DNA of 64,000 bases. Origin: Ascaris suum. Its lineage: Eukaryota > Nematoda > Chromadorea > Rhabditida > Ascarididae. The stretch spans positions 3,925,459-3,989,458 of the forward strand of contig CM024170.1 in NCBI GenBank assembly GCA_013433145.1, in the 5' to 3' direction. Of this stretch, positions 48,501-61,000 are shown in pieces. The stretch's first letter is position 1, and each line of letters begins with the position of its first letter. The translations under genes were made by a program, and so were the position numbers. The notes beneath the pieces are model-generated. The model saw only the letters and a program-made list of their open reading frames with translations. It had not been told where the DNA came from and ran no database searches.

Positions 48501-51002
48501 CGCTCAAAAATGCGCATTAATATTTTATTGGCCAGCTCTCGGGAGCACAAACAGATCGGCGAATAGCCAACATCCTCACATCATAAAGCTTTCCTCTTGG
48601 CCACAGCAATGAGCCAATGTCACTTCATTGGTGCTGATTAATACTTCATTGTATCACGCATATAGACTGCCGCAATAATGCCAATGTTGTTGTAAATGAT
48701 ATTGGAGGGGAAGAGGGGGAAGAGACTTATTTTTTGTTTCGTTACCTTGCAAAGATTCATTTACGAGATGTGAAGGTTATGAATCGTTTACCCTTCTAGA
48801 GAGCATTTCATATTTGCGATTAGATGAATTAGAAAGAAGAGAGATTTGAGTCGTTTCATTTGAACTCATTTTGATAATCAACCACCCCTCTAGCGCAGAG
48901 ATGGCAATCCATAAAGTCAAAACCGAAATTACACTTTCAATAACCCTAGCTTGAGGTCACTTTCATCCCTAAACATGGTGAGTGATATTTTTTAACCACT
49001 TATCCGATTATTCGTGCCTTGCTTATTAAATGTTTGAGATTTACGCGATTATTGATGAAATACTGGAGGAAAAAGCTGCAACTAGTATCATAGCGGAATC
49101 TCAGAACTGAAATATTTGAACATGGCAGTTTAAAAACGAGGGCTGTTTAGAGAATTCATTTGGCGAAACAATCAAGAAACCTTGGAAAAAATCCCCTAAC
49201 CTGAAATGCTTCAAGTTGGCAAATCACAATTAATTTATAACTTCTTTGCCTGTATTTGAAGAATTTAAAAAAGTCCAAACAAATTTAACGCTGCAAATTT
49301 CATAAGAGATTGTCTTGAAGCGCTTATAGATCAGTCAATTGAGTTATAGATTATTGGACGATTCGTATGCTGTGTGAGCATACAACTATTAGTGCACTCT
49401 CGTTGTGATACGGTAGCAAGTTGGGCGATAAGAGAGAGGATGAAGCGACGACTCTCATCGGCTCTTCGTGAAGCTGCCTTTTCCGCAATCTGCTAATGCG
49501 TCGCTTCGAATGGAGAGCGCTGTGGAGAACCTCTTAGAAAGCCATACTGATGCTATTTGATGCCCCATCGATTGTTGCTTTGATTTCGAATTGTGGATAA
49601 AGTCTGAATTTAAAATAGGGGAATATCGGTCTTATATTGCTGTCATTTTATTGTATGCTGCGAAATATTGTTGATTTCATATATTCGAGTTCTGATTTTC
49701 AAGCAAATTATTGAAAGGATTTATAGAGATTTTCAATGGCATTTTCTATAAAAACTTATTCAATAGAAATGAAAAAGTCGAAAGAATCCACCGTCGAATG
49801 TGCTGTGCTGCTGTCATTCCCTAATGACATTATACTTTTCCTCTTCAAGGAGTTTATCCATCCTCAACTTCGCTAAAAAAGCTTGTGATATTTCAGTGTT
49901 ATTGCAAAAGAGGTCAAGCTCACATAAGTGGCTAATTGGAACAGTTCACGGAATTGATGCAGTCGTAATTCTTGCAGAGTTTAACATCACGTGCAATGAT
50001 TGGGCTCCACGATATTAACAGTAGGCCGTGCAATGACAAAGCTACTGCACTATGAGAAATTTAGGATGGCAGCATTCTGATATGAGCAATACTATAAAAT
50101 TTGGATGAAATTTCGCCCAGGTTGTTTATTTGTCCTCATGTGCTTTCCTGAAAGCCACCTAAATCCTATACTGTGAGGCAAATATTTTGACAATTATAGT
50201 GGTTAGCAGTGGAACGAGTGCGCGAATTCCCCAGAGAGGTACTGTAGGTGGCGGTCGTATACAAAGGGCATTATGAGCGTGCAATAGGAGGGCAAAGAGG
50301 TTAATTGCGTGTCTCGAGAGGGTTTGACATTACAACCACAAAGAATACCTACTCGGCACTATATCATCGTGATCATTGAGGTCTTTGTGTGGCGGCACGC
50401 AACAACATACACTCATTGATCACCGAAGAATTGATTCCTATCATGACCGAAAGGTACGCAACAAAGCATGCTTTCGCTAGAGTTAATTTGCATAGCGGGA
50501 ACAAATCGTAAATGCAAAAACTGATTCAACCTTTGAAACAACCTAGATTAAAGAATGCATTAATATATATGCAAAGATGTTCTTAACCATGAATGAAGAG
50601 GTAGGAGGCATGCAATGCAGATTTTCATTATATAACTTTTAAGGCTCATTTGCAAATTTCCTTTACTAAAATGTGCCGTGTTGACGCCTTTGTGTGTATG
50701 TTTGTGTGTCTGTCTGTCTCATGATTTCAACTCGAATTTAACTACAAAGATCGGTGGGTATGATACAGACTGTGTTGTAGGACTTTCAGTTTCGAAATAA
50801 CCGACAAACATTTAAAGATGCTAAAATATTTGCGGTATTTAACATCCAGTCTGCTTTGGAATAGCTATCTGAGCAGTGTGATCGGTTAAAAGATCAAGCT
50901 TCACTCTGCTTCACTTTTTTTGGTGATTTATGAAACCTGTCGGTCAGCCAGTGACTTGCATTGTGGCAGTTACTCTAATACGCATCTTCGTTTGTCATGC
51001 GC

Positions 51003-51077
51003 TTCCAGTGTCGAAATAATGCATTTTTGAAAGTGATCAAAAATTACTTCCAAAAATGCATTATTTCGACATTGGAA
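51003..51077. repeat. palindrome: 32-bp arms, 11-base loop
   Basis: Left arm 51003-51034 and right arm 51046-51077 are reverse complements at 30 of 32 positions; both arms contain TCGAAATAATGCATTTTTG or its complement. The loop is GATCAAAAATT. In a plus-strand RNA one of the two mismatches becomes a G.U wobble. It could be a foldback/MITE remnant or a hairpin-RNA locus. Confidence 0.85.
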
Positions 51078-52477
51078 TTGTGCTGTAAAGGTGTGCATAC
51101 ATAACCGCCCGCTAGCAGCGTTTCCTGAGCAACTCTATGAAATTGCCTCGTTATAAACTAAACAATAGAATGATTTTGCTGTCACCAAGCTTGAAAATAT
51201 TCGAAATGAGTGCCAGATGTTAGTTGATATCGGCTGATTTTGGTTGAAAACGATTTTTTTTGGCAGAGGAAACGAGGAAAATCAGGAGTCATGACTAGTA
51301 GACCTATTGAGCGGAATAAATAGTAACTGAATGCTGTAAACTTAGCATTGGTCATGACCGCCATAAAACATTTCACAATTACGATTTACTTATTCCTGCA
51401 ATAAATCTAGCCGCAAATTATTTACGTTCTAACAGCCTGTTTCATTCAGAGAACGCTAAAGGCAGCAATGAATACGTAACATTAATCAGCGAAAATTTCC
51501 TTCAACCATCACTTGCTTAAACAGTCTACGCTTTTTTCTCTTATTTTAGTACTTTTCTTTCTTCTCAGCTCTCTCTTTTCTTTCCCTTCTAAACCGCCCA
51601 CTTTTACCTGCATCAAGACAAATTCTACATTGTACAGCCATTCACCTTTAACACTAATAATGCGACGATTCGAAGGATCGCAACAAAATTCGGTCGGATT
51701 TGTCGAGATGATTGGAGAGAAGGTACGCGAAAGTGCTCAAATTAATGTAGTATATTTTGCAAATTCAGCATTGCAATCATGAAAGCGTCAATTAATCTAT
51801 TCCCAACTATTTTGGAAGTTTCTAATTTTTCACCTGCAAGAAAGATACATTCACCGGCAAGTAAACTGCAAAAACAGTTGCAATTGCAAGCAGTATTATG
51901 ACAGTGTCGTACATATGCTCAATGCGTGCCCATCGAATTTCCATGCAGTTTTAATTCAGCCAACCTTTGAATTTTGGGTTAGGAAATTTGATGAGCATAA
52001 TTTACGCTATAAAATCACTTTCAATACTAATTTTCAAAATGTTCCATAAAAATTTTCATATCAGCTGAAAGTACTAAAAGAATGCATTGTAGGCCAATCG
52101 AATGTTTATTTCATGTCAGTCAACTCGCAAAATAAGCAAACTTTTTCTACAAGCCTTCTACGAGTGGATAGCTAAAAATAAAGCATTAAATCTTGCGAAA
52201 TTGATACGTCAGTTCAGTACAGTATAAAAAACGCATATCACTACAGGTCATCTAACACGCTTCCTCACCTGTAAAATGCGGAAAAAATTCAGTTTCGCCT
52301 AGGCTTATTTAAGAAAACATGCTCGATGTACTTATTGATCTTCCAATTTCAGTTGGTACTCTGACGTAATCGGTGCTCTCACTTTGTTCCACTCGAAGTT
52401 AAGCACAAATAAATGTAAGCAACATAAATGTAAACAGTAGGAGCTGATGTTGTTCACTCGGAGTTGGTTGTGTCGAC

Positions 52478-52494
52478 GTGTGTGTGTGTGTGTG
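52478..52494. repeat. (GT)n dinucleotide repeat
   Basis: About eight GT units in the unc-86 upstream interval. Confidence 0.85.
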
Positions 52495-55400
52495 GCGATT
52501 GACAATACGTATGCAGGTGAAGCAAGATCAGGTGTCTCAGTGACGATAATACAATTAATTAGCATGCCCGGTGCTTTGCGTCGATGTGCCGCCTCGGTGC
52601 ACGATGTGCAATTACTGGAGCATGTTCTATTGACATAGGCCGATTAGCACAATGCTGGCTTTGCAACTGCTCTCTACCAGATTGTGCGCTAAAACAAAGA
52701 AATCTAATCAACGAGGATTTACAGCTCGACATCAGTTTGCCATCAAAAATTTTAGAACCGCAATGTGGTGGCTCCACTAAACTATGAATCATTTCATCGA
52801 TAAACTCGAAAATATTGGTGAATTACTCCTCATCCGGATTAACATTTACGACGCTGACCTCTTGAATTCCCATACTCGATCGATAGTCATCAATAGGAAA
52901 GCGATGGTTGTTGACATCATAAGATGGACAGAATCCGCTCCAGTCGATTCTCTTTCTTGGCCAATTTCTTTCAATTCAAATGTTTACATACAACATTTCT
53001 ATTCGCTAGGCTAACTTTGAGTCTACAGTAAATGCAAATTAAGACTACAGAGGAGTAAATTATTCACTAGCGGAAATCCAAACACTGAAAAACATCGTGG
53101 TTTCAAAGTTTACAAAGAGCATTCGCATAGTTTTTGAAATCTTGTTCCGGACCAATGTTCTGGATCTTTTAGAGCCCTTTAGGATGGAGCGAGAAAAAAA
53201 AAGAACGTTACCAATTACAATTATGTAAAGTTCGTTTCCCTACACTGATCAACATCTTTTGAAGCAGAGTTCTCGACCTGTCGCCATCTCTTCTCAAATA
53301 CGACTTTTCATTTACCCATCTCAAGCGCTAAAATGTACTACTTCTATTCGCGCAAAACGATCACTTATATTAGGCAATATTCGCTATTTCCGCCGTTTTA
53401 TTCAACTTATCACTATTATTTGTTCCTTCGTCCTTCAAGTAAACACCTAGTTATGAATACGTCGACTACGAGGTAATGGACTAAACCAGAAGTGGAGGAG
53501 AAAAATTATACTACCTTATCTCCGCAGATACGCGTTTCCTAGGAAAAACACGATGAAATAAAATTTTGTTTTGCAAAAGAGTAATGTGCTCCTAGTCGAA
53601 CGATATTTGCAAGAAGTGAGATGAATTAAAAAGAGCTTTTTGGAGCGCTAAACACGCATGATAGTAGAAAAATCAAATATAGTTTCGCTCTTAACGATAT
53701 CATCGAAGGATCAGAAACAGAAAATAATATTTTACATTTGCTGGTTGCATAATATTTGTGTAGCAAAGGTTTTGGGCAGCACTGTGGACAGTGCAAAAAG
53801 AATGCATCCTTTGATAAGAAAATTCGTTTACGATTAAAACAATCATGTGGAAGATTTGCATTGCATGATTTTTAGATTTAATCGATTACTTTGAGTGACA
53901 GAGTTCAGCCAACAAGAAGCAGAGAGATTTATATGAAACATGAGTGCTACTTATTGGTCAACATCTGAGGTTGAATGGTCCTCAAAGAGTGTATCAGCGG
54001 TTTTCGCAACCATCCATTTAGCATTTGATAAACTATGCAAAAATAAATAATCAGGTGATGGAAGCAAGACGAGTCTTGTTGATGAAGCGAGTAATCCAAG
54101 CACGATAGCACGATCACGACATGTGAATCACGGAAATTAAGTGCGTTGACCCGTGAGTACAACAGGTGCCACCCTTATTCATGACTCGACCAATCTTTGT
54201 ATTGCTTCCACATACTCAGCATCCAAAGTTCTACAATTCAGGGACGGTATCGCTGCATTACAATCGTTTTTAATTATTTCTACAATGCAAACATTTCTGC
54301 TTCCAGTTCAAAGTAGAATGCATGTACAGATCGCCATAAAAAGAACCCTAATGCGGCGCGGAGCAAGATACCTTCTCTTAACTCTCTCCTATGTCATTTA
54401 GTATTGGACAAAGAACTGTTCTCGCTGTGGTTTCTCCAAGATCTAAATGGTATTACGATAAACTTTTGAAATCTTTTCGATTGACGGTTTTTACTAAGGG
54501 GTTGCTGAGGTGAACGGAAGTGGCAACAAGAAGCATAATAACAAACAAGCTCACTAATTTAATCTTATTTCAGGAGATACCATTGAAATTAGAAAGATAA
54601 ATGTAACCATTTTCGAAAAAAGAAGGAGAGTTGATGGGAATAGGAGAGTAAAACAGCAGTTCAATAACTTAATCTGCGTTGTAAACATTTGTGAACCGAT
54701 CATATGACAGAAGTTTTTCCCTACGTTGCTCCGAGAGAATTAACCAGTTGCATTAATGCTGAAAAAATACGACATTTTCGATTAAGAATCGGAAATACTA
54801 AAAAAGAAATCGCAAACTTTATGGCTCTCGATCGCAAAAATATGTATAGAGGAATAAAGCGATGTTTCAACGCATTCTATCAGTAATATTGGGCGAATCT
54901 TCTTTATTGGATAATTTTAATCGATCGCTAAATTTATAAACAATTAGGAATTATAAATAATTAAGAAAAGAGTACCGGAATGAACGAGGAATCTTTTTTT
55001 GCAGAAAAATCAACAACGAAACGTTAAGCTTTTGTGTGATTTTTCGAATACTACGTTGAGAAAATTATTGAGGGGTGAAAATGGTGTGTGGCTGTTTTTC
55101 ATATTCATCCCATAAAGGTTAGCTGCTATTCCACATCTAGTCGAATGCTCACAAGAAACGAATTTTCGTCTGAGGATTTTGCGTAGAGCTGCATGGTCGC
55201 AACGAGGTGAATCTTGGTTATCACTAGTCGTCTAATCTAGTGGAATAATTCGTAACGAGCTCAAATCTTCCCATATTGCCTGGTATCTCTGTCATACTTG
55301 GCGAATCGTTGAACTGTGGTGCTCCACGAATTTCTCACATCCACGCAGTTTTACGCATGTGTGTATACTAGGTAATTCATCTTATTCGATCTGTCGAACA

Positions 55401-56775
55401 TTTCCTGCAGATGGATGAGATCGTATATTATGCTTTAATGTGTACTGCTAATCAACATACATTTGTTCAAAGCAGTCTGATATTTATAACTTTATCTTAC
55501 TTGCCATATCAGCAATGTGCTACTTTCTGTTGCAAATCTGGAGGTGTGGCTCTGCAACCGTGTTGTCGATTAACGCTTCCATTAGTACTTACAGCTGATG
55601 CAAATTTTCCCATGGAAGCTACTGATAATTTGCCTGAGGCAACAAGCATCTAGGAAAACGTGCTCAATCGTCGCATCGTATCGTGTGGTTACTAAGCATC
55701 GATAAATGGCTGCCGATTAGACAGCCTAATGGAGAGAGGCCAATAATAGCAAAAGAGGGAATGGGACACACCAGGATAATTAATGAAAAATCGTCAGGCA
55801 ATGCGCATCGGTATTGTGTGCGTCCTTCGCACACGCTTCCTCAGGGGGATTACAAAATACAATTATGTACCACCGAATCATAAGTGCAATCGCCAGGGCT
55901 TGGCCAAATCGTACGATATGCAAAGAGCAAAACTTTTTCAACGCTAGACGGAAGCCCTATTGGCACTCGCTTCCCTACCCTCTTTCTTCTATAGAAGGCT
56001 TCTACATAGAAGTTCCACTCAAGTGTTTATTAAGATCGCGTCACTTCCCGTAATAGTGCAAGACCAAGTCGGTCGACGAGTTTGGTAATTTAGAGTTGAA
56101 GTTGATCAGTTGAAAAACACCACTTTGTTAAGGTAACGTAATCAATGCCATTCCCTTTGAACATCCCGAATGAAGCTTGGAACAAACTATGGACCCAGAT
56201 CTAATTTAACTGGCGATCTTGCTGCGTAGAAACAAATATAAGTTACATCGACGATGAGGATGATTTATCAGCGTGGTTTGTGTTGAACAAAGATTTATGC
56301 ATAAGCATCCCCTCACTGGGCTCCTTACGATATCCTACCGTAACGTTCTATTTCTGCTAAATTTCAGATCGTTTCGCAAAACACAGGTACCACACGTAGA
56401 TTTTTTTATTGCATACATTACAATAAATATGAGTCATTTGTAGACGGCTAATTCATCGTATCGCTTTGGTGATCGCTCAGTCAGTATTGTGTCGGCTTAA
56501 GGTCACCGATAACGAACGCTCACAGCTCTTCTTGCTCCCTGGAATTTGCGGCTAATCATAAGGCAGTCACGGAATCGTTAAGATGAACAACCTGTTGCAC
56601 ACTGATAGTAAATGATATTCGATGATATGTTATATATTTTGTTATGAAAATAGATGATACTTACGTCTCGAAAGATCAGAAACTGCTCCAAGGTTTGTTT
56701 TGTACATCGCCCAGAGTGGGAAGGAACAGTTTTTAGAGCAAATGGCAGAGAAAATTATTAATTGGATGTGATATC

Positions 56776-56781
56776 TTTATT
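56776..56781 (-). terminator. candidate poly(A) signal for the RS-rich exon
   Basis: AATAAA on the minus strand about 140 bases after the stop of the RS-rich open frame. Confidence 0.35.
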
Positions 56782-56917
56782 GTCGTGGTGCATTTCTTAT
56801 GTGATATCAAATAAATGCTATTAGCTGAGCGCTATCGCTTAACGAATATCTATGGCTTTAAAACCGAGGTTCGATGAGCGACCGATCTTTAAGGCTCCAG
56901 TTATGTTTGAGACTGCG

Positions 56918-57502
56918 TTAAACGGTGAAAATCTTGTTACCTGCGCAACTGGAAAGCTTTATGCGAAAAGAACTTGAAAGGATGATGGAGCAACAAAGGA
57001 AATAGTCTCTCATGTACCTCACTTGCCGACGACGTGGAGTTCGACGATTTCGCGCCCCTGAACTGCGAACCCTTCTGCTGCGAACTGCAGCTTTTCGAGC
57101 TGTCAGACGTGAGCGTCGCCTGCGAGGGCTCAAACGACGGGAACGTGGCGTACGGCGGGGTCTTGAACGATACGAATTGCGTGAACGTGACGTGAGACTT
57201 CGTGATCTCGAGCGCCTGCGTCGAGGAGAACTCGCACTTGAGCTGTACGATGTCCTGACAGAAACGGAGACTGTACTGGATGACCCTGAGCGAGAAGCTC
57301 GACGCAATAGTGCACTTCTTCTACGTCCCAACCTGCGTGTGACAGGTCGCGAACGTGTAAGCGATCGTTCTATTTCAGGTGATGACGTGTCACGAAGCCG
57401 GTGCGCCTGCCTCCTGCGCGCTTTCTCAATCCGGGACTGCGCGAGCGACGCGACTCCTTGACCTTGCTCCGCAACTCCGACTCGACCAAAAGCCTCGACA
57501 CA
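56918..57502 (-). CDS. arginine/serine-rich (RS) exon, parent gene unknown
   Basis: On the minus strand one frame stays open from 57502 to a stop at 56918-56920. It contains EIERSLTRSRPVTRR, then SGSSSTVSVSVRTSYSSSAS, PRRRRSRSRSLTSRSRN and many RS/RR pairs, as in RS domains of splicing-related nuclear proteins. There is no ATG before the RS stretch, so at least one upstream exon is needed; none with an RRM or other domain was found between here and gmn-1. A good donor (CGGCAA|GTGAGG) near 57023 would skip the non-RS tail. A second frame upstream (SKVKESRRSRSPGLRKRAGG) also reads as RS-rich. GC-rich RS codons give long ORFs in antisense frames, and the plus-strand ORF here is such a shadow. 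Confidence 0.42.
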   Translation of the reverse strand, partial: CVEAFGRVGVAEQGQGVASLAQSRIEKARRRQAHRLRDTSSPEIERSLTRSRPVTRRLGRRRSALLRRASRSGSSSTVSVSVRTSYSSSASSPRRRRSRSRSLTSRSRNSYRSRPRRTPRSRRLSPRRRRSRLTARKAAVRSRRVRSSGARNRRTPRRRQVRYMRDYFLCCSIILSSSFRIKLSSCAGNKIFTV

Positions 57503-59871
57503 TTAGTTCGTACTCTAATAAAGTGAGGACTACTCAATAATGCGACCTTTATATAGCGTCTAGGATGTAAAATTTTACATGCTAGGCTATGTAAATTATA
57601 GTTTCTCTATCTTCAATTTTTTCTGGAACCTCTTAAATGTCGTGCTGTGCGTCATTAAAGTGTGCTGCAGACTTTGCAGAAAAAACGACTGCAACGTATA
57701 AAATATTCGGATAAGTCATTTCAGGATGTGCAATTTGAACATAAAATTTGCAGAAATTTGCATATTCAGTTCGGAATTGTAAGATGTAACTGCATTCCCA
57801 CTATTGGCTTCACGTTAGCATTCCACATAGAATGCAACAAAAACACCATAGAATTAATGTTGATTTTACTTCAATTCGTTTTGTTGTGTTGTTCATACAA
57901 TATGCAGTGAACACATAAGTTCATATGAATTTAGACTATTTCATGCAAATGATTTAACATAAGAAAACAAACCAATGATTGCCATTGTTGAAAGTTCAGC
58001 AAAGGCCCTCTCAACATAATATTTGTTAATGGATTTCATTCATTTTTGATTAGAATTTACGCTGGACCTACTAAACAACCTTAGAAGATGAAATCTGCAT
58101 AGCTCGAAAATGCTCAGTAACATCTTTGAAGAGATTAATCCGACTTCTGTGTTCTAATGAATGCATAGGACGCCGGATTCACCAATGCAATTGATGTTTT
58201 TCACCGATTCCTCCCTACTCACTAGTAACCGACTAAATCACAAACAGAACGTATGTGTGGACACTCGGAAGCAAGTAGAGCGTGGCGTACCGAGAGCAAG
58301 GAATGGACTAACGAGCGACAATAGTTCACCAAATTGAAATTCATTTTGACATTTGATTTTGGTATTTAGTTGCAGTTTTGCTGAGGTAGTAATGGTTTTA
58401 TTTTTTTGGAACGTGTTATGCGCACTTGCACTTGCTTAGCTTATTTCGTTTTGTTTTCTCCACAAAAGTGTTACAAATGTCGCCGATCAAGCCACAAGTC
58501 CAATTTCCTGAGTCGAATCTCCCTTGAGATTTTTCAAGTTTTTGGGGTCCCTCCCTACTTTGAACTTCATGAATTTCCCACACAAATTCTTCGATGTAAA
58601 GAAATTTACCTCTTTTTATACACTTCCTAACGGATATTATTTTGTGCAAATTGAAGACAAGCATAATACTCGTGATATATTTACAACATTGAAATGAAAC
58701 ATAAAAAATGAAGGTATACAACTCCGGGAATAAACGTGGGTAAATGAATTGCTTCCTAAAAAATTTTACAAAGGGTTTAAAAAGTGAAAACATAATAGGT
58801 AACACGAACACTGGGTAATCTATTCGATTCAAAGGTAGAAAAGTGCTTAAGCAAAATAAATTTCCCCAAACCTCTTAAAAGGCGTTAGATGCATTATTCG
58901 ATTGGAAAATTAATCAAAACAACTGATGCCACAAAAATGTCATATGCAAGTACTGTCCCAGTTTTTTCTAATGCACCATACCAGTGTAATGCAATGCCAC
59001 CAAACAACACTTTTGAATGAAGCTCTTTCTTATCATAAATTCAATTCCAAAATATTCGAAAATAATATCTTTAAGGTTGGAAAATAAGAAATTTCGCAGA
59101 AAATCTCATCATAAATTTAAAAAAGGCCAACAAGTATTAAGCGAAAAGCTGAACAACGTGATCGAACTGAAACGTATCAACACTGGGAACGAGGAAGTGA
59201 GAATCGCCAATATTATAACCGATAACAGTAAACAGAAGTGGCTTAGCATTTCATGACCATGGGAATATTATTTTCTCAACTGCTTCAGGGGAATGTTACT
59301 GAGAGGAAGTGCTCAGAAATAAACGATCCCACAACCTCGCATAACATATAGATCAACAGAGAAACTATCGAATATGCACCGCTTCCTTTCCTCTAATCAA
59401 ACATATAAGAAATGCAATAAGAGTATGAAGAAAGCAATGCTTCAGAGAATGAAAGAAGAGTGGAAAAGAGGAGAGCAAAAAGCATAAAAATAAAGAAAAA
59501 AGAGCAAGAAATGGAATGAATTGTTTAAAACAAAACAGTGACCTAATACCGTTGACATTCAGATTCCAACTTTTGTACGTACCCTCCATTATCCATGTTT
59601 TTGCTACGAACAGACTCAGAGCATTTAGACGGGAATCAATTTGCTTGCCAATATTCATTCATGCTGTTCTAAAGCACAATAAGGATGATACTGAACAGGT
59701 CATCAGCGTTCACCTTGAATGCCACCTTCGTCGGACACTTGCGCCATTACACAAACACTTCAGCAAACCTACTCCGTTCCTTTTATTGCATTCTTACCAA
59801 TCAGAAAAAATTAGTCGTAATTTGAGAAAGACCCGCAGGAATCAAAGTGTATTTGAGTAACCAACAACGGC
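57503..59871. other. interval between RS-rich exon and gmn-1
   Basis: About 2.4 kb holding the gmn-1 3' end, with its AATAAA on the minus strand at 59787-59782. ORFs of up to 138 codons on the minus strand (58416-58832) have no recognisable domain. It should contain the 5' exon(s) and promoter of the RS-rich gene if that gene is real. Confidence 0.45.
59782..59787 (-). terminator. poly(A) signal of gmn-1
   Basis: AATAAA on the minus strand 85 bases after the gmn-1 stop codon, a normal spacing for a nematode 3' UTR. Confidence 0.6.
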
Positions 59872-61000
59872 TCATGTTTCCAATTCTGAAGGCTGTCCTC
59901 TCGCAATGGCATCCTTCACGAAGTCCATTACTGCTTCAATCTCGCGCTCAGTGGTTTCAACTTCGGCACGAAGCTCAGCTAGGCGGGCGAAAAGCTGCAA
60001 TAATCTCAAGTCGTTTCCCAAAACGATAATGGTATGCATAGGAAATGCCCCTAACGTTATTACAATAGTGACTATGCTAAACGCCTCGTTCATGATAAAA
60101 TGCCTAGTTAGCATTTAAAAAAATTATCGACTGTGCGATTTCAATTTGGCAAAGGTAGAATTTCAGAATTTCAGACCGTCAGTCACAAAATTCCAACAAT
60201 AATCGACTAGCGGAACGCAGTTCCTGAAGATTTTATATGTTTAGCTATATCGTCTTGCAAATTTCGTAAGGACAGTCTGAATTAAGAAAAATTGACAGAG
60301 ATCCTGATGACACTTAGAAATATTAGAGAAAAATGCGCAAATTCGCTGATGGAGATTGCCAATAGAGCACCTGGGACCAACACTTAACAAAGTTATCAAC
60401 TGACTTCAATCGACCAAACTTCTAGTAGGCAAGTTGTTTTTGAAAAAAAAAGTTACTTCTATTACTCTGTTTACTAATTATTTCACCTAATATAATCTTC
60501 CGCAAATCTCCTGGAACCAACCAGTTTCACTCTTTTTGCCACTTTCTTATTCCATTTCAGTCAACAACCCATCCAAAAAGCTAATTTTGCGGGGAAAAAC
60601 TACTGAGCAATGCACCTGCCACAAACAGCAAATACTTTAGAGACTTTGCAAACAAGATTTTGCAATGTGTGACGGCGAAACTTCCTTTTTCCACCTTCAC
60701 GCTCTTTAGATGCAAAAAGGAATTCGTAAAAGAGAAAAGAGATGAGGAAAAGCTTAAACCTTACTCGATCCCATCAAAGTAACTCTCATGCCATACATGA
60801 TCTAAACCTCTTACGTAAAAATTGTTGTGTATTTCTTCATCGAGTTGCGATTCGAGTTTAGTGGCAAGTGCACGCCAGTACGCTGCCGACACAGTTGTGG
60901 AGATAAGATCTTCAACTGTAAGGGGTGATTTATCCTCATTCACTGTGACCTCTGTTTGCACGCATGCCTCCGACGTGCTTTCGCCGGTGCAGCTCCAGTC
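59872..61000 (-). CDS. gmn-1: gmn-1 Cdt1-binding/coiled-coil exons (61000-60815, 59994-59872)
   Basis: Exon 3 reads DWSCTGESTSEACVQTEVTV, then PLTVEDLISTTVSAAYWRAL and ends EIHNNFY. Exon 4 reads LFARLAELRAEVETTEREIE then AVMDFVKDAIARGQPSELET. A heptad pattern of Leu/Ile/Ala continues across the phase-0 intron. The Tyr-Trp pair matches the conserved YW of the geminin family. The C-terminal acidic tail seen in vertebrates is reduced to a short QPSELET end. Confidence 0.84.

Larger units (their letters stand above)
45567..56917. other. 11 kb without recognised genes upstream of unc-86
   Basis: ORFs on both strands here are short, with low-complexity or hydrophobic shadow composition; none was recognised. 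Features noted are a (GT)n run at 52478-52494 and a palindrome at 51003-51077. In C. elegans unc-86 has extensive upstream lineage enhancers, so regulatory function is a reasonable inference. Confidence 0.5.

Noticed and set aside
51513..51782. 89-codon plus ORF with a hydrophobic, signal-peptide-like start
   Set aside because: It starts at TTG, the hydrophobic part comes from a T/C-rich run, and no mature-domain homology or splice context is seen.
54704..54886. 60-codon plus ORF in the gene-poor interval
   Set aside because: Short, unrecognised, no splice signals or neighbours supporting it.
57012..57461. 149-codon plus-strand ORF rich in Arg, Glu and Leu
   Set aside because: It is the antisense of RS-type codons, which typically gives such R/E/L-rich shadows; the minus strand has the RS pattern.
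58382..58400. TGAGGTAGTA resembling the let-7 seed
   Set aside because: The bases after the seed diverge from known let-7 family members and no foldback partner is visible nearby.
58416..58832. 138-codon minus ORF, considered as a zinc-knuckle or RRM exon for the RS-rich gene
   Set aside because: No RNP motifs and the Cys/His spacing does not fit a CCHC knuckle; composition is Phe/Leu/Ile-rich as in AT-rich non-coding DNA.
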